Source of the DNA: Candidatus Altimarinota bacterium
GTDB taxonomy: Bacteria > Patescibacteriota > Gracilibacteria > UM-FILTER-43-11
Length of the DNA: 10,209 nt
Reading direction: 5' to 3'
Assembly (NCBI GenBank): GCA_029934675.1
Contig: JAOZLT010000034.1
Span: 285-10,493, forward strand
This document shows positions 1 through 8,300 of this stretch, piece by piece. The stretch's first letter is position 1. Each line of letters opens with the position of its first letter. The notes under the pieces are model-generated. The model did not search any database, was not told the origin of the DNA, and saw nothing but the letters and a program-made list of their open reading frames with translations. Both the position numbers and the translations under genes were made by a program.

Positions 1-200
1 TCTAATCCTTCTAATAGCTCCGGAGGAGCGTTTTTTAATCTTCTAATAGCGTAAGTGTTTGTAATAATGAACGAGCGTAAGCGATAGAATGTTTCTAATC
101 CTTCTAATAGCTCCGGAGGAGCGTTTTTTAATCTTCTAATAGCGTAAGCGTTTGTAATAATGAACGAGCGCAAGCGAGAGAATGTTTGTAATCTTCTAAT
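1..200. repeat. 93-bp tandem repeat, two copies plus a partial third
   Basis: Copy 1 (1-93) and copy 2 (94-186) are identical except for three substitutions, at copy positions in the GTAAGT/GTAAGC, GCGTAAG/GCGCAAG and GATAG/GAGAG stretches. The start of a third copy (187-200) diverges and runs into the prmC promoter. Each unit contains the palindromic core GCTCCGGAGGAGC, two related TTCTAATAGC submotifs, and a GAGCG(T/C)AAGCGA motif. The array probably continues left of the window. There are no distinct spacers, so it is not a CRISPR. The period is 31 codons and one minus-strand frame is open through it, as described in the findings, but no ATG start exists there. Confidence 0.9.
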
Positions 201-202
201 TT

Positions 203-208
203 TATAAT
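203..208 (+). promoter_or_regulatory. Candidate -10 box of prmC
   Basis: A perfect TATAAT lies 5 bases before the ATG at 214. If used, transcription would begin at about the A of the ATG, giving a leaderless mRNA. No good TTGACA-like box lies 16-18 bases upstream, so the call rests on the -10 hexamer and its position alone. Confidence 0.35.
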
Positions 209-213
209 AGAAT

Positions 214-1110
214 ATGAGTATGCAGATAAAAGAAGTTCTCAAATGGGCTCACGAACAACTAATCCTTACATCCGATAGTGCACGGCTGGATGTGGAGCTT
301 TTGCTTTCGCATGTTATTGAGCGCCCTGTTACGTTTTTATTGGCGCATGATGAACACAATATTTGTTCAATGGATTGGTGGAAGTATAAAAGGATGATTA
401 ATAAACGAAAGAAGGGGATGCCGGTTGCTTATTTGATTGGGCATAAGGAGTTTTATATGTTGGATTTTATCGTAAACAGGTCCGTCCTCGTGCCTCGGCC
501 GGACACCGAGATACTCGTTGACTGCGTCATCTCGTATCTCAAAACTCAAAACTCAAAACTCAAAATTCAAAGTAAATCCAAAATTCACCCATCAAAATTC
601 ACCCATCAAAATTCACCCATTTTATTAGATATCGGTACCGGTTCTGCTTGCATTCCTATCTCCGTTTTAAAAAATGTGGAAGGTATTAAGGCTGTGGCGA
701 TTGATGTCTCTCGTGGGGCGTTGCGTGTTGCGAGGAAAAATATTAAAAAACATAAACTCAAATCCAGGATTCAGTTGCTGAAATCCGATTTACTGGAAGA
801 TGTGCCGGTGGAATTGTTTGAGGGTAGGGAAGTCATCGTTACGGCAAATCTTCCATACATTCCAACCGATTATCAGATATCGGAAGAGCTGAAATACGAA
901 CCGCAGATTTCGTTATTTGGAGGGGGAGATGGGATGGAGTTGTATAAAAAAATTGTTCAACAATTAGCCGATATCAAACCGAGGGCGATATTTTTTGAGT
1001 TATTTGAAGATCAGATTGCAATTTTGAAAACTAAATTACCGGATTATAAGTTGAAGTATGTGGAGAATATGAGTGGGAAGGCGAGGTGCTTGTGTATGGA
1101 GAGGATTTGA
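214..1110 (+). CDS. prmC: Peptide chain release factor N5-glutamine methyltransferase PrmC (HemK family)
   Basis: PrmC uses S-adenosylmethionine to methylate the glutamine of the GGQ motif in release factors RF1 and RF2 in the cytoplasm, which speeds translation termination. The 298-residue protein has the usual layout. The helical N-terminal domain (about 1-90) ends in a G-x-P-V-A-Y-L-x-G-x-x-E-F stretch (68-80), followed by VPRPDTE (93-99). The methyltransferase motif I is LLDIGTGSA (137-145), the ribose-binding acidic residue is D164, SDLL is at 191-194, and the substrate-binding NLPY is at 212-215, where most families have NPPY. KYEP (227-230) and the GGGDG turn (236-240) complete the signature. 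Residues 110-135 are an extra basic linker made by a DNA repeat. ATG 214 is chosen, with ATG 220 as an alternative; neither has a Shine-Dalgarno sequence. The gene ends at a TGA and converges on the next gene. Confidence 0.95.
   Translation: MSMQIKEVLKWAHEQLILTSDSARLDVELLLSHVIERPVTFLLAHDEHNICSMDWWKYKRMINKRKKGMPVAYLIGHKEFYMLDFIVNRSVLVPRPDTEILVDCVISYLKTQNSKLKIQSKSKIHPSKFTHQNSPILLDIGTGSACIPISVLKNVEGIKAVAIDVSRGALRVARKNIKKHKLKSRIQLLKSDLLEDVPVELFEGREVIVTANLPYIPTDYQISEELKYEPQISLFGGGDGMELYKKIVQQLADIKPRAIFFELFEDQIAILKTKLPDYKLKYVENMSGKARCLCMERI
541..620 (+). repeat. Heptanucleotide/14-bp repeat array inside prmC
   Basis: The stretch begins with AAAACTC three times (541-561) and AAAATTC (562-568). After an 11-base interruption come three copies of the 14-mer AAAATTCACCCATC (580-593, 594-607, and 608-620 lacking the last base). 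Because 14 is not a multiple of 3, the three copies are read in three different frames, giving KIHPS, KFTHQ and NSP. All three frames avoid stops. The encoded linker is basic and lies just before SAM motif I. Confidence 0.9.
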
Positions 1111-1126
1111 TTTGGGTTTTGTTACA

Positions 1127-1172
1127 TTTTGGGTATCCCAAAACGTAGAGACGCAATACATTGTGTCTCTAC
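1127..1172. terminator. Paired hairpins in the convergent spacer, possible bidirectional terminator
   Basis: Two adjacent inverted repeats fill the space between the convergent stops at 1110 and 1177. The first has TTTTGGG (1127-1133) and CCCAAAA (1137-1143) around a TAT loop. The second is a 28-bp near-perfect palindrome (1145-1172) with arms GTAGAGACGC and GTGTCTCTAC, including one G-U pair. Around both lie GGTTTTGTTAC (1115-1125) and its exact reverse complement (1182-1192). There is no T-run after either hairpin on either strand, so this is not a textbook intrinsic terminator. A REP-like palindromic repeat is an equally good reading. Confidence 0.5.
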
Positions 1173-1176
1173 CGTA

Positions 1177-1893
1177 TTACGGTAACAAAACCAAATCCAC
1201 CTCCTTTTCTTCCATTTCCTCTTTCAAATAACCCAAAATGGCGTAATTAAATATTACAATTCCTGATAACTCAAATATTTCCTCCATACTTTGCGTTATT
1301 CGGAACCAGAAGTAATGGGTATGTATGTGATGTAGATAATTTGAGAAGAATTCTAAACCCAAAGCACCACCTAAAAAGATTGCACCAGCAATTATAAATA
1401 GTCGTTTTGTTTTTTTGGGTAGATGAAGTAGAAATTTTAGAAAAATAAATCCTAATACCAGTGTTAATGGAACGCCGATTAGAAAAAAGGCGAATTTTGC
1501 GTCAAACAACCAATATCCATCAGGCAAAAAGACAGAGAATATTCGCGAAAAGCTTTCGTGAATTTGGGCAGTTTCGTCAATTGCCATAATCAAAAAGATA
1601 ATCGCAAGCCATTTCCAGTGTTTTGAGAATAGGTCTTTGGATTGTTTTTTTGAGAATGCGATTAGAAATAAGAGAATGCTCGAAATCAGTAGGATTAGGG
1701 ATGAAAGCCATGCTACAAAATTAGCTTCTCCGTTAAAATGCAAAAAGGTTTCAATGGTTTGGAAAGCTGTGACTTTGATTAATGATGGGAAATTGATTTT
1801 TAAAACAACAATAACGATTGTTATCAGGAATAGTCCGATAATCAGGTACGAAAAGAATTTGGTGATTTGTTTTCGGGAGATGGATATTTTCAT
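1177..1893 (-). CDS. Polytopic membrane protein of unknown function
   Basis: The 238-residue product is strongly hydrophobic, with about six predicted membrane segments: roughly 13-33, 57-80, 94-106, 134-156, 165-183 and 204-223. The N-terminus is basic. The C-terminal tail is acidic (KEEMEEKEVD) and would lie on the same side if six segments are correct. Charged residues sit at membrane boundaries in what look like conserved motifs: IDETAQIHE (105-113), LEFFSNYLHHIHTH (180-193) and EEIFEL (204-209). The many His and acidic residues could bind a metal or form an active site, but I do not recognise a named family and assign no function. It reads away from the giant gene and converges on prmC with a 66-bp gap. 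ATG 1893 has no Shine-Dalgarno sequence. The consistent hydrophobic pattern makes it a real gene. Confidence 0.8.
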   Translation of the reverse strand: MKISISRKQITKFFSYLIIGLFLITIVIVVLKINFPSLIKVTAFQTIETFLHFNGEANFVAWLSSLILLISSILLFLIAFSKKQSKDLFSKHWKWLAIIFLIMAIDETAQIHESFSRIFSVFLPDGYWLFDAKFAFFLIGVPLTLVLGFIFLKFLLHLPKKTKRLFIIAGAIFLGGALGLEFFSNYLHHIHTHYFWFRITQSMEEIFELSGIVIFNYAILGYLKEEMEEKEVDLVLLP

Positions 1894-1954
1894 AATTTGA
1901 TTTAATTGTCGGCTTGAGAATACAACAGAAATCAGAAATCTGGAAGCGGGGGAG

Positions 1955-2105
1955 GGAGGAAGGGTCGCCCCTCCTCATAAAAAGGAGGGGGGAGGGGGTG
2001 GTACGGATTTGAGTAACATGTTAAACATTACTAATTGCATACAAACCAGTACCACCCCTTTCTTCCCCTCCTACCGCTTCGCTTCAGGAGGGGTCACCTT
2101 CCTCC
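1955..2105. mobile_element. MITE-like element with ~50-57-bp imperfect terminal inverted repeats
   Basis: The left arm (1955-2004) starts with GGAGGAAGG and ends with GGTGGTAC. The right arm (2049-2105) starts with GTACCACC and ends with CCTTCCTCC, the reverse complement, and most of the sequence between also pairs. Each arm contains its own hairpin of CCCCTCCT and AGGAGGGG (1968-1975 with 1983-1990; 2065-2072 with 2086-2093), so the arms can fold alone or pair with each other. The 44-bp AT-rich centre contains the palindrome TAACATGTTA (2014-2023). No transposase is encoded. I see no convincing target-site duplication. It fits a small non-autonomous element or a large palindromic intergenic repeat. 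Confidence 0.65.
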
Positions 2106-2239
2106 TTACCATTTTTGTAATTAGTAAAAAGTAATTAGTCATGGCTTCTGTCAATTCAAATCATTAATTAAAATTCGCCATAAGTATAGGTATATATTAA
2201 AATATCAGAGAATATAAATAATATAACTCAAATAAAATC
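2106..2239 (+). promoter_or_regulatory. AT-rich upstream region of the giant surface protein gene
   Basis: After the inverted-repeat element the sequence becomes very AT-rich up to the ATG at 2240. GTAATTAGT occurs twice in direct orientation (2117-2125 and 2131-2139). Several TATA-type hexamers occur between 2191 and 2226, including TATATT at 2193-2198 and TATAAA at 2213-2218, and any could be a -10 box. No matching -35 box at normal spacing stands out. No AGGAGG-like site precedes the start. The promoter is probably here but cannot be placed. Confidence 0.35.
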
Positions 2240-2338
2240 ATGAAAAACCTAAAACGCTTTATTACCAAGAGTGCAATTCTTTTTCTTTTGGCAACTTTAA
2301 TTGTACCAGGATCTATTAAGGATTCTTTGGCAGTGGCG
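2240..2338 (+). other. Signal peptide of the giant protein
   Basis: Residues 1-33 have a basic n-region (MKNLKRFITK), a hydrophobic core at about 11-22, and an A-V-A motif at 31-33, which suggests signal peptidase I cleavage after residue 33. There is no lipobox cysteine. This supports Sec export and the choice of ATG 2240. Confidence 0.85.
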
Positions 2339-5300
2339 CTATCACCTACACTCGCATCGAAAAGTACTGATCAGTACATGAATGGTGATGCAGTGCCATT
2401 AAGTGGTCAATTACAATATATCTTTAATGAAGATATAAACGTAGCAGACTTTACAATCAAGGTGGGCGATGCCACTAACGAAGGAAGTTTAGAGGAGGGG
2501 GATGTGTATTTGTGCCCTGGTAATATTGCCGACTACAATACATTTTTAACGAATTGTATTAATGCAACGGCATATGAAACTGTTACCGTAGGTGTGACTG
2601 GTTTTGGAGGGGGGACGAGTAATCAAATAAACATAGATTATTCCGGATTAAATGCTGATTCAGATTACGTAACAGTTTTTTATCGTCTTTATTTAGCGGG
2701 GTCAACGTCGGGGCCAGGCGAATACTATTACAATTTTAATACGACGAATGTTTGTGGCAATGGTGTTGTTGAAAATGGTGAAGAATGTGATGACGGTGGA
2801 ACGTCCGATAGCGATGGCTGTAGTGCTACTTGTACTATAGAAGGCCCAGCTGTTCCAATGTTTATCTCTAGTGCTTCTATGAATGGAATTTTGGGTGGGG
2901 CCGCAGGAGCCGATCAGACTTGTCAATCTCTTGCGACGGATGAAGGTTTAGGTGGTACATGGCAGGCAGTTATTCAGGATTCTAGCCGTGATTTGAATAC
3001 ATGGCTCCCACAAACACCGTATGTTCGAGCTATTGATGGAACAGTCATAAGCTATAATCGGGGTATGTTTTTGAGCCAAGCTAATTTACCTAACTCAGTT
3101 CTAAAAACCGAATTTGACCTTGCGACATCGTCTGGTGTATGGACAGGTTGGGATTTTGTAGCAGGTGGTAATATTGGTACTAATTGTACTAATTGGTCTA
3201 GTACTTCTGGAACAGGTGAGTATGGTGCTGCTGATTCTACTGTATCTGGTATGTGGCTTGATTATGGAGACCCCTCAGCTTGTGGTAACTCTAATGCTCT
3301 TTACTGTATTCAGACTGCACTTCCTGCAGTATGTGGTAATAGTAGTGTAGAAGCGGGAGAGCAATGTGATGATGGAAATACAGATGCTGGCGATGGGTGT
3401 GATTCATCCTGCCAAGTGGAGGGCATAGCTTCCTGCTTTGACTATCCGGATGAAAGTACTTGTACTTCTGATGCTCAGAGTTTTGGAAATTGTGAGTGGG
3501 ATGGTGAGCAAAGTGAATGTGTTGAGACCGTACTAACATGTGGTGGTTTATTAGATGCGGAGGCTTGTGGCGGGGCGCCTTATTGCTCTTGGGTTGAGGA
3601 ATCATGCGTACAATCTGGTGGTGGTTTTCCTGCTTTTGTTTTTACTACAAGCACTTCTTACAATGGTAATTTAGGCGGTATACTTGGAGCTAACGCAAAA
3701 TGTCAGGCTGTAGCAGAGGCTTCAACTCTTGTTGATGGTGGTCTTGATGGCCATTGGAATGCGATAATCAGCGATCCTACTCATAATGTAGCTGATATAT
3801 TGCCAGATAAGCCTTATATGCGTTTAGACTGGGAGATTGTTGCTGATAATAAGGCAGATTTATTAGATGGTAGTATTATTAATCCGATGGGTGTAAATGA
3901 AGATGGGGTTTCTCTTGGTTGTTCAACTTCTATGCCTTCTCCTGCTTGTATCGCATGGACAGGTTCACTTTTGGATGGCACGTATGCAACTGGCATAGCT
4001 GGTTATTCAAATTTAAGTTGTGGTGCATGGGATTCCAGTAGTGGTACTGATCGTGCTGTTGCCGGTTGGGCGGCGGTAACGAGTGCGGATTGGCTTGATG
4101 GAATGCCTGAAGATGATGGTGCACTTGTTTGTGATGGAGTTAATCCTTTGTATTGTTTTAGCGCGGATAGTTCCGGCCCAGGTGAGCCACCAGAAGGTGG
4201 TTTTTGTGGAAATGGAGAGCTTGATCCTGGTGAAGAATGTGATGGGTCAGCGCTTGCAGGTATGACATGCGCGGATGGCGGATTTACAGGTGGCACTATT
4301 GCCTGTACAGCAAGTTGTCAAATTGATTTTAATGCGTGTACTGGTGGTACGCCTAATGTATGTGGCAATGGAACTTTAGAATTTCCTGAACAGTGTGATG
4401 ATGGAAATTTGCTGGATTTTGATGGATGTAATCAATTTTGTGAATGGGAAGGCGGAGCAGGTGATGATTGTTGGGATATTGATGATGTGCCAACATGTGA
4501 TGCAAATGCTATGTGTTTTTGGGATTTTATGGCCGGTCCTCCAGGAGGTATGTGTGTTCCTGATATGATCAGCCCTTGCAATTCATTTTTAAATCTGACT
4601 TCGTGTGAAAACGACCCTGTTTGTTTCTGGAATCCAATTATGCTGTTTTGTGAAGATAATTTTGGCGCAGGATATCCTGCTATGCCTGAGGATGAGGTCT
4701 ACACATTTCCTCAGCCATTTGATAATCCAAATCAGGTAGCGCTTACAGATGGTGATCCATACGGTTTAGGTAATCGCCCTGACCATATGATGGAGGGTAT
4801 TCCGCGTATGTGGGATGTTGGGATGATGCCACTTGTAGTTGGCTTTCCGGAAAATCATAATGTTCCAGGTGGGCAGGAATCAGATTTTGTTAAACTTTAC
4901 AGATTTGATGACCTTAACCAGACATGGACGGATGTAACAACTAATTTAGAATTTATACAAATAGGACCAGAGATGGCTTTTGCTCCAAATACAGAAGAAA
5001 TTTCTTTATTTGCAGTAGTTAAAGATTTTTTACTGCCAGCTGTTTTTGCTGAAGTACCGCAAAATTCAGAAATCTTAGGTGTTACAATTATTCCGCTGGA
5101 TTCAAATACTGTTTATCGTGTTGCTGTAAGTGGGGTAACAAAAGCGAGTAATTCATCTCTTTTCGCAGGGCAGGATAGTGCTTGTCCTGATGGAAGTGGC
5201 AATTCTTGTTTTACTTCTACATTTAAAACAGGTGAAGAAATGATGCCTACTGCGGATGGTCAATTTAACCCTTGTGCAAATTATGCTAATTCAACGGCTT

Positions 5301-8300
5301 GTGGTGCTAATCCTGCATGTTCATGGGATGAAGGGCCTAGCGAATGTATCTCTAATTTTAGTGGTGCTGGATGTGTTGCAGGTGGAGACCCGCTTATTCC
5401 TATGTGGCCATTTGATGGAGCTACGAATGTTGATCCGTTTGCTATAATTGATATTGATGTTTGTGGAGATACGGATGTTTCAAATGCTGTTGCTGTGTTA
5501 ACAAATACAGATGCAGGTATTGAAGTTCCTGTTGATATTTTTGAAGGAAGTTTAATTCTTCAGCCAGTATTTCCTTTGGCGCCTCAAAACGCACATACAG
5601 TAGAAGTTTGGATTGAAGAAGGAGGGGAACCTGATCTTACATTTAGTTTTAATACTGGTGATATGAGTGCTCCGGGTGGTCAGACGTTTGGAAATGGTCA
5701 GCTTACTGTAAATCTTGTTGATGCTCCTGTTGATGGAAATCCTATCCAAATAGGTGAAAACGGAGCAACTGTTGTTATTCAATGTGGTGAGGTTCCACCT
5801 ATGGATCCAAGCGGTCCTCCTGTCCCTACTGAAAATTCATTTTTTGCTGAAGGATTTATCCCAGGTGGCAGTAATTCTACAATTATTTATGGAATACCAA
5901 CCCCTGCAGACGGTCAGGCATTTGCTGATTCTTGCAGTGTGTTTTTAATGCCTGATGTAGAGGGTATAGCATTGAGCGGTCAATATGCTTATGCTTATCA
6001 AGGTGGCACTACTGTAGATCCAACTAGTTATCCTCAAAACGATGGTTCAAAACCTATGCCTCCAGGTGCTAAATATGCTGAAGTGGCTATGAGTGATAAT
6101 CCACCTGATTATCAAATTAATCTCAATCTACAAACTATATATCTGCAACCTGGCACATTAACCGGCAGGGTTTATGTGGATTTGGATGGCAGTGATGATT
6201 ATGATGCAGGAGAAGAATTGGTAGGCGCTGAAGTTAATATGTTTACGATGGGGCCTCCTGATATGGGTAGTGCTTCACAATTTATGACAATATCTGCTGC
6301 TGATGGCACATATTCATTCCCAAATGAAGGTGATCCTGAGCTTCTTGGAGGTTCATATATGCTTGAAATGTGGAGTGATAGATATACGAAATTTGAACCG
6401 GTTTCCATTAATGGTGATACCACTCATGATGTAGTTGTCGGATTAGGAGAGACATTAAGCTTACGATTTAACGGCATAGAATGTTGGGATGATTCTCAGT
6501 CAATTTTTTATGATTTCTTTCCTGTTGAATGGGGATTTGATACACAACCTGTATTTGGAGAATTAGAGGCTTTATCCGGAGGTACTGATGCTAGTTTGGT
6601 TGGCTTTAGTACAGGTTCATATATTGGTCATATCGAGGTTCCCGGTTGTAAGCCGATTAATGAATTACAGATAACCATACGTTCCGAACTTGTTGAGGTA
6701 GATCTTGATGGTGGACTGGCAACTACCGGTATAGTTGTTAATGCCGATACGCTTGATCCAATCGAAGATTTCTTCTTTGGTGCTCATACAGATTTTACGG
6801 GCGGAACTTTCGACTTTGGAGGTTTTGTAGGAACAGTAACTAATGGAAGCGGTAATTTTACAATGGGTGGAATGGATCCTGGTCCATGGATTCTGGATAC
6901 GGAAGGAAATTCTTATAGCTTTGTTTCGGGGTTTGGTGATTTACCGGTAGACGGAGTGCTTGTTGTACCGGAGGGGGGATTTGTAGACCCAATACAGCTT
7001 GGGGTTCGAGTGGATAAGCGTGTGAATATTACTATAACAGATGGTGTTGATGAGGTTCTTAATGCAATGATTGATATTCAATGCAGTAATAAATTCGTTC
7101 ACTTAGGCCATAGTAATAATGTATGGACATACTTACCTCCAGGTGACACTTGTATGTTTGTGGTTAATAGCTGGATGGGTAATTATGAACCGCTTCAGCA
7201 ACAAGTGGTAATTACTCCAGGTGTCACTCCTCAGGATGTTATCCTTACTTTACAACCGGTTAACCGCAATACAGGTACTTATAGCGGAATGCTTGAAGTT
7301 GACAGGACAACATCATATCCAGGAGGAGTATTAAATTATTTAGGTCATATTGACGCATCAAGCGCGGCCAGTTTTGCCGGACATACGATTACTTTGGAAG
7401 TTCCAAACACAATTCCAAACGCAAATATAATTGCGTTTAGTCCACAGACAGGCCCTTGTTCTGTGTCGGGCGGAGTTGCTACATGTACAACAGTAGGTAT
7501 GGTTGATCCATTCTTTGATGTTTTTGTTGAATTAACTATTCCAACTGATTTTGCTGGTACCAGTGTACCTGCTTCATTAAATGTAAATAGTACACCGATA
7601 AATATTGGAAATGCCTTTACCTCGGTTGTTAGTCTTTCAATAAATGCTCCGGCTTTTGTTGATTTGGACGAACAATTTACTGTTTATGGCCAGGCTTATC
7701 CAAATGCTACTGTAACCCTTTCCAGAATTGATGATGGCGGAACTGAAACCACTATGGGTACTACAGTTATGGAGCCTGGAAGTTCCTGGTATAGCTTTGC
7801 GGATAAATCTATTAATGCGCAAGGAACTCACAATTTAAAAGTAAGTGTAGTTGCTGGTGGTGTAGCGGATACTGCTACAAAAGAAATTGAAGTTGGTGGT
7901 ACACAGGCAGGTATTACTTCTGTAAGTTTTGAATGTCAAAACGGCACTATGCCAGTTAACCCATCAACCGGTTTGCCTTCAGGCCAGATATTTGAAGGTG
8001 ATTCCTGTGATGTAAGTGTACAGTTTGATGGAGATCCGCTTGCAGGAAGCGGAACTTCCGTTTATGGGACTTTCCTTGGTGTAAATTATAACTTCTCTAC
8101 TGCGGGTGTTAATCTTTTGACAAGCTCTATTCCACAGGGCTGGACAGGTTTTGGTAATGTGACCTTTGATCTTTATCTTGGCACTGCCGGTGACCCAATT
8201 ACTTATGGTCCAATCGCTGAAGTTCTTATCCTTATCGATCCATCCGGTTATGTTTATGATACGGTTGATGCTAACAGGATTTCCGGATTAACAGCTACGG

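Noticed and set aside
1..200. Possible CRISPR array
   Set aside because: The units are contiguous 93-bp copies with no variable spacers and no short conserved direct repeat separated by unique sequence.
1637..1900. 87-codon plus-strand frame inside the membrane protein gene
   Set aside because: The minus-strand frame has a consistent multi-helix hydrophobic profile. The plus frame shows none and its start is in mid-gene.
3291..3605. 104-codon minus-strand frame
   Set aside because: It is antisense to the DUF4215 repeat and C-x-W modules. The His-rich product reflects Cys/Asp-rich codons read backwards.
4003..4296. 97-codon minus-strand frame opposite DUF1554 domain 2
   Set aside because: It is a shadow of the real plus-strand frame, which has clear domain matches; the product is Pro/Ser-rich with no known pattern.
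5008..5060. Possible transmembrane anchor in the middle of the giant protein
   Set aside because: The hydrophobic run is short, contains Asp, Lys, Pro and Glu nearby, and is flanked by exported-type domains on both sides.
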